A DNA stretch of 64,000 nucleotides from Nocardia kruczakiae NBRC 101016 (GTDB lineage Bacteria; Actinomycetota; Actinomycetes; Mycobacteriales; Mycobacteriaceae). Under the pieces are notes generated by a model. The model was given only the letters and a program-made list of their open reading frames with translations. It did not search any database and was not told the origin of the DNA. This document shows, in pieces, positions 24,250-32,066 of the stretch (positions are counted from its first letter, which is position 1; every line of letters starts with the position of its first letter). A program made the translations under genes and the position numbers. Location of the stretch: positions 62,001 to 126,000 of the forward strand of contig NZ_BDBL01000022.1 in the NCBI RefSeq assembly GCF_001612965.1. The letters run 5' to 3'.

Positions 24250-24543
24250 TTATCTGGCCGGTTGTTCGTCGCTGAACAGGTGCAGTTGCTGCGGCGCGGG
24301 GGTAGGGCCGCCGAGTTTGCGTAGGCAGCGGGCGCAGGTGATTTCTGCGCGTGTTGGTTCCAGTGCGGTGGGTGACCATCCGGCGACGCCGGTGTGGCAC
24401 AGAAGTTCTGGGGCTTGTTCGTCGCCGATCCAGTGGCCGAGGCTGACTGCGTGCACGGTGCGTCCGGCTCGGACGACGGCGTGGACGCCGGGGTCACCGA
24501 ATACTGCCCGCGTGGAGGCGGCGAGCGGGGCGATGTCGGTCAT
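24250..24543 (-). CDS. Hypothetical Cys/His-containing protein within repeat-bounded island
   Basis: A 97-residue protein with LLCHTGVAGW and ITCARCLRKLGG, spaced like a small zinc-binding domain, and a C-terminal LHLFSDEQPAR tail. No family is firmly recognised. It lies directly downstream of a wrecked TniB-like ATPase on the same strand and within the direct repeats, so it is probably an accessory gene of the mobile element. ATG 24543 (MTDIAPLA) preferred; the frame opens at 24573. Confidence 0.5.
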   Translation of the reverse strand: MTDIAPLAASTRAVFGDPGVHAVVRAGRTVHAVSLGHWIGDEQAPELLCHTGVAGWSPTALEPTRAEITCARCLRKLGGPTPAPQQLHLFSDEQPAR

Positions 24544-24598
24544 GTGCCCAACGATAAGGGCAGCCTCCGACACTGCGGCCTGTCGGCAAGTTGGTCGT

Positions 24599-24833
24599 TC
24601 AGATGGTGCCGATGACGAGGGATTCGCGGGTGGTGTCGACGACTTCGTTGGTGATGGTGTGGAGTTGGTTGATGTCCATGATTCGGTGGATCTGCGCCAT
24701 GAGGCGGGTGGTGAGCCGGAAGTTGCCGCTGGTGATGCGGATCCGGTGCGGTCGCGGTGGTCTCGAAGTGCGTCGAGGCTGGGGGTTGTGAGCCGGTCGG
24801 CCTCGTCGATGATGACCAGTTCGGTGCAGAGAA
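24599..24833 (-). pseudogene. Remnant of a TniB-like transposition ATPase
   Basis: In one minus-strand frame the sequence reads TELVIIDEADRLTTPSLDALRD, the Walker B region of TniB/IS-type AAA ATPases. After a frame change it reads RITSGNFRLTTRLMAQIHRI, then NQLHTITNEVVDTTRESLVIGTI and a stop, the typical C-terminus. The stretch between Walker B and ITSGN is missing, and the N-terminal half with Walker A is gone. It is a dead fragment with an internal deletion and frameshift. It abuts the lipase gene, marking this island as the scar of a transposon. Confidence 0.75.
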
Positions 24834-24849
24834 GGGATGGGGAATAGTC

Positions 24850-26049
24850 ATGAAACGCAGAGGGTTACGACGACCGATCGCCGCAGTCGCCGCCGCGGCG
24901 GTGGCTTGCACGGCGGCTGTCGGCGCAGCGGAAGCAGCCCCCTCGCAGAACCCAGTGGTGGTGAATCTGCCTGCGCCGACGGGCTATTACCCGGTCGGCG
25001 TCACTGATTGGTACCTCGACGATGCCGAGCGCGCGGATCCGTGGACATCGGGACACCGTGAACTGATGGTGCAGATCTGGTACCCCGCCGCCGACCGGCC
25101 GACGGCACCGACTGCGGCATGGATGCCGCCTGGCGGCCGGGAAGAACAGGCCGAGTACCTCACCAGACTCGGTGTCCCCGCCGGCAGTTGGACTCTGGCG
25201 CCCAGCCACAGCCGCCGCGACGCAGCCGCCCGCGCCGACGGACGACCGTTCCCCGTGCTGCTGAACTCACCCGGTATGGACGACACGACCGGATGGAGCA
25301 CCGCTCAGTCCGAAGACCTCGCCAGCCACGGCTACATCGTGGTCGCGATCAACCACACCCACGAAGCGTTCGCGGTGCAGTTCCCCGATGGACACACCGA
25401 ACACACTCAGGTGCCACTGGATTCACCGCAACACATCCTTCCCGGTCTACTCCTGCCGACCAGGGTCGCCGACACACGCTTCGTCCTCGACCAACTGATG
25501 ACCGCTGCCACCGAACAACCGGGACGTGCGGGACTCCCACCGCAACTCGCCGAGGACCTCGACCTGTCGAAGGTCGGAATGTTCGGACACTCGCTGGGCG
25601 GGTCGACAACCGCACAGACCATGCACGACGACCACCGTGTCCGGGCCGGTGTCGATCTGGACGGCCCGATCCTGGGCTCCGTCGCCACGGACGGGCTCGA
25701 CCGGCCGCTGCTGATGCTGGCCAGCGACACCTCACCATGGTTCGGCAATCCGGGCTGGGAACCGCGCTGGGCGACCAACACCGGAATGAAGATCCCCCTG
25801 CGCATCGCAGGAACACAGCACATGTCGCTGTGCGACCAGCAGATCATCCTGCCGCAACTGACCGCGGCCGGCCTGCTCGAGCCCGCCAAGCAGGCCGAAG
25901 CAGTCGGCACCATCGACACGGCCCGTTCGATCGACCTGCAACGGGCATACCTGCTTGCCTACTTCGACGCCAACTTCAACCAGACCGGCGCCGACATCCC
26001 CCAAACGCTCGCCAGGCTCGCTCAGCCGGAGATGCTTCCTCACCCGTGA
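24850..26049 (+). CDS. Secreted PAF-acetylhydrolase-like lipase
   Basis: A 399-residue hydrolase. It begins with basic residues and a hydrophobic signal (IAAVAAAAVACTAAVGAAEAA), so it is exported. The nucleophile elbow GHSLGG (in VGMFGHSLGGSTTAQ), LLNSPGMDDTTGWS in the oxyanion region and a late histidine in AGTQHMSLCDQ match the platelet-activating-factor acetylhydrolase/dienelactone-hydrolase group. It is a likely extracellular lipase or esterase. ATG 24850 follows GGGATGGGGAATAGTC; the longer frame upstream is inside the transposase remnant. Its position within the direct repeats suggests acquisition as cargo. Confidence 0.82.
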   Translation: MKRRGLRRPIAAVAAAAVACTAAVGAAEAAPSQNPVVVNLPAPTGYYPVGVTDWYLDDAERADPWTSGHRELMVQIWYPAADRPTAPTAAWMPPGGREEQAEYLTRLGVPAGSWTLAPSHSRRDAAARADGRPFPVLLNSPGMDDTTGWSTAQSEDLASHGYIVVAINHTHEAFAVQFPDGHTEHTQVPLDSPQHILPGLLLPTRVADTRFVLDQLMTAATEQPGRAGLPPQLAEDLDLSKVGMFGHSLGGSTTAQTMHDDHRVRAGVDLDGPILGSVATDGLDRPLLMLASDTSPWFGNPGWEPRWATNTGMKIPLRIAGTQHMSLCDQQIILPQLTAAGLLEPAKQAEAVGTIDTARSIDLQRAYLLAYFDANFNQTGADIPQTLARLAQPEMLPHP

Positions 26050-26231
26050 AGCCAGCCTGCATACGTAGATCTGGGGTCCGCGTTGAGCTCGTATTCGCGA
26101 ATGCTCACCGGCTCAAGATAGTTGGCTTTGATCGTCGACGGCCCATCAGCTAGAACGACACCTTCGAGCCGTGCGGTTGGGGTAGGAGCCCATACCGACA
26201 GAACGCTGAAGGTCACAGCCGAGGTAGACAT
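26040..26231 (-). CDS. Short hypothetical protein, possibly a fragment
   Basis: A 63-residue frame beginning MSTSAVTFSVLSVWAPTP. Strand-like segments and the absence of a family suggest a C-terminally clipped protein. Its end overlaps the last ten bases of the lipase gene and its start lies near the right direct repeat. It may be real or debris of the island junction. Confidence 0.3.
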   Translation of the reverse strand: MSTSAVTFSVLSVWAPTPTARLEGVVLADGPSTIKANYLEPVSIREYELNADPRSTYAGWLHG

Positions 26232-26254
26232 CGCGCCGGAATCCGATTTCTGTA

Positions 26255-26312
26255 TCAAAACAGAGTATTTATGAGACGGTGGGACGATCGTGGGAGGTTG
26301 TGAGATTCCGGT
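26255..26312. repeat. Direct repeat, right copy (58 bp)
   Basis: Partner of 24153-24211. It covers the 3' end of the TetR gene (NLTTSHDRPTVS, stop) and 14 bases beyond. Since this copy belongs to an intact gene, it is likely the original and the left copy a duplicate. Confidence 0.85.
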
Positions 26313-27030
26313 AGACGGTTGCGCGGGATACGCCCAGGGTTGCGGCGATCTCGTCGACGGTGTATTCGCCGGAATCCCGCATGCGGCGAGCGGAATCGAC
26401 CATGTCCGGGGTCATCGCGCCCGGGCGGCCGCGGGCGGTCCGGCGTCGCGGGGTGTCGGCGGGTCGCTCCGACGGACGAGCAGATTCACGAGGCGGTGAC
26501 CCACCCAGCAGTCGGTGCACGCCGTCGAGAATCGCTGTGCGCAACTGTTTTTCGGGCTGGTCGGCGAAGAACACCACCGGATCGCTGAGTGCCGCGTAGA
26601 TCTGTGCGGCCCGGACCCGCGCGGTGAAATCGGCGTCGGGGCCGGCGAGCAGTCCCTGCGCGGTCAGGGCGATGTCGCGCAGCCGACGATAGGTCGCGGT
26701 ATCGGCCGACAGTGCCTGGTCCTGCATGTGGATCCGCAGCACCGACCGATGCCGGAGCCAGGTGTCGAGGAGCCCTTCGGCCACCGCCCACCGTCGTGCG
26801 TCCGCATTCCGGATGGACCGGACGGATTCGAGCATGGCCTCGGTGTCTGCCAGCAGTGGTTCGACCAGAGCGACGACGATGTCGATCTTGCTCGAAAAGT
26901 GATAGAGCACAGCGGTTTTGGTCAGACCGACCTGCTCGGAGATTTCCCGCACGGATACCGCGTGGAAGCCACGTTCGGCGAACATCTCCAGTGCGGTGCG
27001 CAGGATTCGAGTACGCGAATCGTCAGTCAC
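26269..27030 (-). CDS. TetR-family regulator with resolvase-type C-terminal HTH
   Basis: A 253-residue regulator. Residues about 8-50 form a TetR DNA-binding domain (AERGFHAVSVREISEQVGLTKTAVLYHFSSK). The ligand-binding helices follow to about residue 175. The tail GRPGAMTPDMVDSARRMRDSGEYTVDEIAATLGVSRATVYRNL matches the C-terminal helix-turn-helix of serine resolvases. Two DNA-binding domains in one chain is unusual. It is divergent from an FAD monooxygenase across two palindromic TetR-type sites, so it probably represses that gene and itself. Confidence 0.85.
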   Translation of the reverse strand: MTDDSRTRILRTALEMFAERGFHAVSVREISEQVGLTKTAVLYHFSSKIDIVVALVEPLLADTEAMLESVRSIRNADARRWAVAEGLLDTWLRHRSVLRIHMQDQALSADTATYRRLRDIALTAQGLLAGPDADFTARVRAAQIYAALSDPVVFFADQPEKQLRTAILDGVHRLLGGSPPRESARPSERPADTPRRRTARGRPGAMTPDMVDSARRMRDSGEYTVDEIAATLGVSRATVYRNLTTSHDRPTVS

Positions 27031-27052
27031 GGTTCCGAATTCTACCCCTTGA

Positions 27053-27067
27053 CTGACCGACGGTCAG
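27053..27067. promoter_or_regulatory. TetR operator 1 (CTGACC-GAC-GGTCAG)
   Basis: A perfect 6-3-6 inverted repeat close to the TetR start. The same arms recur 33 bases away, about three helical turns, so dimers could bind the same face. TTGACT overlapping the site may be a -35 box. Confidence 0.7.
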
Positions 27068-27085
27068 CAACCTATTGTGACATCA

Positions 27086-27100
27086 CTGACCAATGGTCAG
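27086..27100. promoter_or_regulatory. TetR operator 2 (CTGACC-AAT-GGTCAG)
   Basis: Second copy of the 6-3-6 palindrome; symmetry extends to ACTGACC...GGTCAGT. It ends 24 bases before the monooxygenase start, placing it over that promoter. Confidence 0.7.
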
Positions 27101-27124
27101 TAATTATGAAACAAGGAGGACGCG

Positions 27125-28336
27125 GTGAAGAACGAGCGGATTCTGATTTCCGGCGCCGGTATCGCCGGCCAGGTGTTGGCGTATTGGCTTGCGCGACACG
27201 GATTCCGGCCCACGGTGGTCGAACGAGCGGCCGGGCTACGGACCGGCGGGCAAGGGGTGGATATCCGCGATCAGGCGATCGAGGTGGCCGAAAAGATGGG
27301 AATCATGGCGCGGGTGCGAGACTCCGCGGGCGACGTCGCGGGAATGAGGTTCGTCCGCGCCGACGGACGCGACCTCGCTCGGATCGACATGCAAGGAATC
27401 AAGGACAAGTACGGCAGCGCCGAGGCGGAGATCATGCGTGGCGATCTCGTCCGAATCCTGCACGACCTCACCGCGCACAATGTGGAGTACATCTTCGGCG
27501 ACTCCATCCGCGGGCTCGAGCAGGACGACGACGGTGTCACGGTCACCTTCGAGCACGCGCCGATGCGACGCTTCGACCTGGTGATCGGAGCAGACGGCCT
27601 GCACTCGACGGTCCGGCGACTGGCCTTCGGCCCGGAGTCCGACTACGTCCGGCATATGGACCACTACTTCGCCTTCGGAAACACCGACTCGGCGCTGGGA
27701 CCCGATCGATGGATGACGGTCTTCAATACTCCAGGACACTTCGCCGGGATCTACCGCTCGGGCAACCACCCTCAGGCCAAGGCGTATCTCATGTTCCGCA
27801 GTCCACGGCGCGATATCGATCCGCGCGACCAGGAGGCGGCGCGGGCGCTGCTCGCCACCGAGTTCCGTGACGAAAACGCTTGGCACGTACCGGAATTGCT
27901 GAAGGGTGTACTCGCCGATCCGGACGCCTACATCGACACGCTCGGCCAGGTCCGCATGCCGTCCTGGTCGATCGACAGGGTCGCGCTGGTGGGCGACGCC
28001 GCCTACTGCGCGTCTCCGGCCTCCGGCGCCGGGGCCGAACTGGCGTTGATCGGGGCCTACCGGCTCGCCGGTGAGCTCGCAGCCGCCGCCGGTGACCACC
28101 GCCTCGCCTTCCGCCGGTACGAGCAGGCTCACCGACCGCTGGTCGACCGCAAACAGAAGATCGGCCCCAACCTGCGACTGATGGCACCGAAATCCCGGGT
28201 CGGCATTGCGGTGCGCAATCTCATCACCCGCCTGCCGCTCCTGGAATCGATGGCCGGAATGGAACGCATCATGGCTCCCAAGTCCACCGGGCAGCTCCCC
28301 GACTACGACCTGCCCGCAGCTTCGATCGCGAAATGA
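27125..28336 (+). CDS. FAD-dependent monooxygenase (PHBH-fold)
   Basis: A 403-residue flavoprotein monooxygenase. ILISGAGIAGQVLAYWLARHGF binds the ADP part of FAD, DLVIGADGLHSTVR is the conserved DG motif, and VALVGDAAYCASPASGAGAELALIGAYRLA is the GD motif. It would hydroxylate an aromatic or polyketide-like substrate with NAD(P)H and O2. ATG/GTG at 27125 follows AAGGAGGACGCG. It is controlled by the divergent TetR. The protein at 30274 is a clear paralogue. Such pairs in Nocardia include rifampicin- or tetracycline-modifying enzymes, but nothing here specifies a drug. Confidence 0.88.
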   Translation: MKNERILISGAGIAGQVLAYWLARHGFRPTVVERAAGLRTGGQGVDIRDQAIEVAEKMGIMARVRDSAGDVAGMRFVRADGRDLARIDMQGIKDKYGSAEAEIMRGDLVRILHDLTAHNVEYIFGDSIRGLEQDDDGVTVTFEHAPMRRFDLVIGADGLHSTVRRLAFGPESDYVRHMDHYFAFGNTDSALGPDRWMTVFNTPGHFAGIYRSGNHPQAKAYLMFRSPRRDIDPRDQEAARALLATEFRDENAWHVPELLKGVLADPDAYIDTLGQVRMPSWSIDRVALVGDAAYCASPASGAGAELALIGAYRLAGELAAAAGDHRLAFRRYEQAHRPLVDRKQKIGPNLRLMAPKSRVGIAVRNLITRLPLLESMAGMERIMAPKSTGQLPDYDLPAASIAK

Positions 28337-28377
28337 ACCTGATTCGGCTGCCGACCGGCTACACGGTTCGCCCGAAA

Positions 28378-28632
28378 TCAGGAATCGTTGTCCTTGCGCA
28401 GTTCGTCCGGCGGTTTGTTCTCGGTGATCTGCTCGTCGACCGAGTCGGCGAAGGCGGTACCGGCGACCATGCCGTCGGTCCCGGGTACGACGACGCTCGC
28501 GCGTGCACCCGGCTCGTAGATCTCGTCCAGCCTTTCGGCTTCCTTCTTCGCCTGCTCGCGGGTTTCCTCATCCGGTTCGGGTGCGACCGTCTCAGCGGGC
28601 TTCGTGGTTGAGTCCGATGTGTTCTCCGTCAT
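28378..28632 (-). CDS. Small acidic hypothetical protein
   Basis: An 84-residue, strongly charged protein. The start is Thr/Glu/Pro-rich (TENTSDSTTKPAETVAPEPDEE) and the middle has DEIYEPGARASVVVPGTDGMVAGTAFADSVDE. It is likely disordered or a small stress protein. No family named. It is convergent with the monooxygenase gene and divergent from the next gene. Confidence 0.5.
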   Translation of the reverse strand: MTENTSDSTTKPAETVAPEPDEETREQAKKEAERLDEIYEPGARASVVVPGTDGMVAGTAFADSVDEQITENKPPDELRKDNDS

Positions 28633-28725
28633 ACCGCAGTGGTTCCCGCCCAGCCCGCTCCTACACGAGCTCTGCGATCATCGAGGGTCGGTGTCCGACA
28701 TCCGGGCCGGTGGGAGAAGGTACGA

Positions 28726-29439
28726 ATGACCACGATGCGGCGGTTCTGGATCGAATTCGATCCGGACGAGAACTACGACGCCCGATTCCGGCGGGGTGCC
28801 GGCGTGACCGGCGTCGACGCGCGGGATTGCCTGTCGATGGTTGCGACCCAGTTCCCCGATGGGGTTCTGCCGACCGTGCACCGGATTACCGTCGACATCT
28901 CGCTGGCAGAACCACTGCCGGTGAACCCCCGCTTTCTCGGAGTCACGGCGTGGCGCGGCGTGTGGTACCCGCCCGCGAATCTTGCGACCGGGCCGACTCG
29001 CGACATCGACCGACGCGGTGCTCCCGCCGTCTACCCGGCGCCGGTCACGGCATCACGAGGCCGAGCGCGGGCCGGCGAAACCCCTCACAAGACCTTCACG
29101 TGGTGGGACGAGATCCCCCACATCAATGGACTGCGTTGGGCGCTGGTCGACATGCACTGCGCTGAGCACCGAGACGGAAGGCGGCAAATTGCCTCAGCGC
29201 TGCGTGACGCCTGCGCCGGGGATCCGACCCTGGGGCTGTTGGTGCGCGACGCGCTCGACTACATGATCGCGTGGCGACCGACGCCGGAAGAATGGTTCGA
29301 TCCGACCGGAATCAGGTTCGCCGAACAGGAGGCACTCGGCGAGTACCTGCGAGCCTTCCGCGACTACCTGCTCGGAGATCGCGCGGAGCCGATCTTCCCG
29401 CCCGAGCCGGAAACCCTCCCCTCCGGCGCGATACCATGA
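28726..29439 (+). CDS. Conserved hypothetical protein
   Basis: A 237-residue soluble protein in two parts. Residues 1-90 (MTTMRRFWIEFDPDENYDARF, GAGVTGVDARDCLSMV) form an alpha/beta domain rich in aromatic residues. Residues about 120-225 are helical (HKTFTWWDEIPHINGLRWALVDMHCAEHRDG). There is no signal or membrane segment. ATG 28726 has GGGAGAAGG upstream. I cannot name a function. Gene context is mixed and gives no clue. Confidence 0.6.
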   Translation: MTTMRRFWIEFDPDENYDARFRRGAGVTGVDARDCLSMVATQFPDGVLPTVHRITVDISLAEPLPVNPRFLGVTAWRGVWYPPANLATGPTRDIDRRGAPAVYPAPVTASRGRARAGETPHKTFTWWDEIPHINGLRWALVDMHCAEHRDGRRQIASALRDACAGDPTLGLLVRDALDYMIAWRPTPEEWFDPTGIRFAEQEALGEYLRAFRDYLLGDRAEPIFPPEPETLPSGAIP

Positions 29440-29463
29440 CGTTCCACCGACGGCGACGCGGGA

Positions 29464-29862
29464 CTACTCGGCCTTGCGACTGGTGAATTCGAAGGATCCG
29501 CCGTCGATGCCCCAGGAGATGATCCGTTCGGGGTGGATGCGGATGACCGCGCGTTCCTGCGGCGGGAACGGGGGCTCCTCGTCGTCGAGCGCGACGGCCG
29601 TGCCGCGTACCTCGATGCCGCGAATTTCGTACGGCTCCAAGGAAACCTGTTGGTCGACGACGAACGACACGCGGCTGCCCGCCTCGACGTTGCGGTACTT
29701 CCGGCTGGCGCGCATCCGCATACCCCCGATATCGATGGTGCCGTCGGCGTTCACTCGGTAGTTGGTCGGGTTGTTCTGCACGACGCCGTCGGGCGACACC
29801 GTGGCGAGCCGGCCGATCCCGGCCTCGGCGAGAAACTTCTGTTCGTTGATGGTGAAGGTCAT
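29464..29862 (-). CDS. PPOX-class F420-dependent oxidoreductase
   Basis: A 132-residue split-barrel flavin/F420-binding protein. LAEAGIGRLATVSPDGVVQNNPTNYRVNADGTIDIGG is the typical start, and the basic RMRASRKYRNVEAGSRVSFVVD is the deazaflavin phosphate-binding region. These proteins reduce or bind F420 in actinobacteria and may act on biliverdin-like or xenobiotic compounds. ATG 29862 with GGAG eight bases upstream. It is divergent from the second monooxygenase cluster. Confidence 0.82.
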   Translation of the reverse strand: MTFTINEQKFLAEAGIGRLATVSPDGVVQNNPTNYRVNADGTIDIGGMRMRASRKYRNVEAGSRVSFVVDQQVSLEPYEIRGIEVRGTAVALDDEEPPFPPQERAVIRIHPERIISWGIDGGSFEFTSRKAE

Positions 29863-29871
29863 GTCGTTCAC

Positions 29872-30205
29872 TCCTCGTGAAGTCGAAATCAGGTGTGCCC
29901 CCGGCGATCAGCCGGAAACCGCGTGTGGCGCCGAGCGCGAATCTTTCGACCACGCCGACCGAAATCTATCAGCGCTAGCGACTAGAGCGAAGATAACACC
30001 TCGGTCGATAGATTGTCTAGTGCTGCTAGATTTTCGAACGGGCCGACGATCGCGCTCGAATCATCAGGCTGCGTAGACCCTTCCGTACGAGCAGACACGA
30101 CGATCTCGGCGGCACCGATTAATTCTCTGTCACCCCACCGTCGACACCTCTGGATACACCAGCACTGGGCGCGTTCCAGCGCGGGAAATGCACAGGGAGG
30201 CAACG
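29872..30205. other. Intergenic region with CTAG-rich inverted repeats
   Basis: A 334-base gap between divergent redox genes. It holds two CTAG-containing palindromes: CTAG-CGA-CTAG (29975-29985) and TCTAG-TGCTG-CTAGA (30015-30029). CTAG is rare in GC-rich genomes, so clustering suggests operator sites for an unidentified regulator. No gene seen. Confidence 0.5.
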
Positions 30206-30277
30206 ATGGACACGGACAGACCCGAACAGGAAACGACCCGGTCGGCGATCGACACGAGTGAGCAGAGGGCGCAGTGA
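30206..30277 (+). CDS. Possible 23-residue coupling ORF before monooxygenase
   Basis: ATG 30206 has a strong GGGAGGCAACG ribosome site and opens a 23-codon frame (MDTDRPEQETTRSAIDTSEQ...). It ends at TGA 30275-30277, overlapping the monooxygenase GTG at 30274 in a GTGA junction. It may be a translation-coupling leader. Confidence 0.35.
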   Translation: MDTDRPEQETTRSAIDTSEQRAQ

Positions 30278-31497
30278 GCGGCACGAACGTATTGGTGGCG
30301 GGGGCGAGTATCGCGGGGCCCGCGCTGGCCCACTGGCTCGTCCGGCGGGGCGCCGAGGTGACCGTGGTGGAGCGAGCTCCCGAGTTGCGTCCCGGCGGGC
30401 AGGCCGTGGACGCGCGCGGCGTGACCAGGGAGGTCATCCGGCGGATGGGGCTCGACGCCGCGGTGCGCGCGGCACGCACCGAGACCGCCGGCGCGTACAC
30501 CGTGGACGCGGACGGGAAGGTGCTGGAGACCTTCCGTGCGGAAGACGACGGCGGCGACGGGTACATCTCGGAAATCGAGATCCTGCGCGGGGACCTGTCG
30601 CGGGTGCTGTACGACGACACCCGCGAGCGTGTCGAGTACATCTTCGGCGATCGGATCGCCGAGCTCACTCAGGACGCGGACGGGGCCGACGTCGTCTTCG
30701 CGAGCGGCGATCGACGGCGCTTCGACCTGGTGATCGGGGCGGACGGACTGCATTCGGCACTGCGCGCGATGGTCTTCGGCCCGCGCGAACAGTTCATCCG
30801 TCACCTCGGGCAGGCGCTGGCTTTCTACAGTGTGCCCAACGAATTCGGCATCGACCGCTGGCTGGTCGACTTCCAGGAGTCCGGGCGGTCCGCCGGCCTG
30901 CGACCCCTGCCGGACGCTACCCAGGCGATGGCGATGTTCTCCTTCCCCGCCGCGGACCTCGACGTCGACTACCGCGACGTCGCGGCCCAGAAGCGTCTGC
31001 TCCGGGAGCGGATGGCAGGAATGGGCTGGCTGACCTCGAGCATCCTCGCGCATGTGGACGACACCCCGGACTTCTACCTCGACCAGGTCGCCCAGGTGGT
31101 GATGGACCGCTGGTCCAGCGGCCGTGTCGGATTGCTCGGAGACGCGGCGTTCAGCTCGTCGCCGCTGTCCGGCCAGGGCACCGGCCTGGCCCTGGTCGGC
31201 GCCTACTTGCTGGCCGGAGAGCTGGCCGCCGCCGACTGGGACCCGAAGATCGGATTCGCCCGCTACGAGGAACAGATGCGCCCCTACGTCGAGGCCAACC
31301 AGGAAATCGGCCGGTTGCACGCCCGCAGCCGTGAGGTGCCCGGACCCGACTCCGAGCCGGCCCCCGATTTCACCGGCGAATGGTTCGCCGAGCTGATCGA
31401 ACGTGCGCTCAACGGCGTCGAGCTGCCCGACTACGCGGGGGTTCCCGACTCCGGCATCACGGCCGCACCGCCCACCACATCACCGGGATTTCGGTAG
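30274..31497 (+). CDS. FAD-dependent monooxygenase, paralogue of the 27125 gene
   Basis: A 407-residue PHBH-fold monooxygenase. NVLVAGASIAGPALAHWLVRRG binds FAD, DLVIGADGLHSALR is the DG motif and VGLLGDAAFSSSPLSGQGTGLALVGAYLLA is the GD motif. It shares much sequence with the gene at 27125, including EILRGDLSRVLYDDT against EIMRGDLVRILHDLT and the VEYIFGD strand, so the two arose by duplication. The GTG overlaps a short upstream ORF. Substrate unknown; likely aromatic or polyketide-like. Confidence 0.87.
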   Translation: MSGTNVLVAGASIAGPALAHWLVRRGAEVTVVERAPELRPGGQAVDARGVTREVIRRMGLDAAVRAARTETAGAYTVDADGKVLETFRAEDDGGDGYISEIEILRGDLSRVLYDDTRERVEYIFGDRIAELTQDADGADVVFASGDRRRFDLVIGADGLHSALRAMVFGPREQFIRHLGQALAFYSVPNEFGIDRWLVDFQESGRSAGLRPLPDATQAMAMFSFPAADLDVDYRDVAAQKRLLRERMAGMGWLTSSILAHVDDTPDFYLDQVAQVVMDRWSSGRVGLLGDAAFSSSPLSGQGTGLALVGAYLLAGELAAADWDPKIGFARYEEQMRPYVEANQEIGRLHARSREVPGPDSEPAPDFTGEWFAELIERALNGVELPDYAGVPDSGITAAPPTTSPGFR

Positions 31498-31605
31498 GCC
31501 AGCGCCGAGTCGAGCTCGCCCTCTCGCCCGCTCCCCTGAGCCGGAGGACCGGTTCGGCTCGGCTCCCGGCCCGAAGTGAGCCGAGAGGCGCACGCACAAC
31601 GCCGT

Positions 31606-31734
31606 TCAGAACATCCCGTTCGGGATCTGATCGGATTCCGGAACGGGCTGGACCACATCCCAGTGTTCGATGATTTGCCCGTCCTCGAGCCGCCAGATGT
31701 CCACGACGGCGACACGGGGCCGGCTGCTACCCTC
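31606..31734 (-). pseudogene. C-terminal remnant of a SnoaL-like protein
   Basis: The minus strand reads RVAVVDIWRLEDGQIIEHWDVVQPVPESD and a stop, exactly the C-terminal end of SnoaL/NTF2-like proteins of the YesE group. The N-terminal two thirds are missing; the frame upstream runs into the antisense of the ABM gene and loses similarity. It is a truncated remnant. Confidence 0.65.
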
Positions 31735-31740
31735 CGCTTC

Positions 31741-32046
31741 ATGCCTGTGATCGTTGCCACCATCACCCCGAAGCCCGACAAATTCGACGAGGTCGCGGAA
31801 GTTCTCACCCGCCTCATCCCGGAAGTCCACACCGAGGACGGGTGTGAGCTCTACGCCCTGCACCGGGGCAAGGACCGTTTCGTATTCGTCGAGAAGTGGC
31901 GGGACATGGCAGCGCTGGGCGCGCACGGCGGCTCACCGAACCTCAAAGCCTTGAACGAAGGACTCCAAGGGCTGGTAACCGGCTCGCTGGACGTCCAGGT
32001 CCTCGAAGCCGTCCCGGCGGGCGACCCGGACAAGGGCGCCCTCTAG
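31741..32046 (+). CDS. Antibiotic biosynthesis monooxygenase (ABM)-domain protein
   Basis: A 101-residue dimeric ferredoxin-like ABM domain protein: PVIVATITPKPDKFDEVAEVLTRLIPEVHTEDGCELYALHRGKDRFVFVEKW. Members are cofactor-free oxygenases, heme-degrading-like or quinol-processing proteins. ATG 31741. It abuts the SnoaL remnant on the opposite strand, so its promoter is in or before that remnant. Followed by a perfect hairpin. Confidence 0.85.
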   Translation: MPVIVATITPKPDKFDEVAEVLTRLIPEVHTEDGCELYALHRGKDRFVFVEKWRDMAALGAHGGSPNLKALNEGLQGLVTGSLDVQVLEAVPAGDPDKGAL

Positions 32047-32066
32047 TTCCGTTCAGCCGCGGGTCA

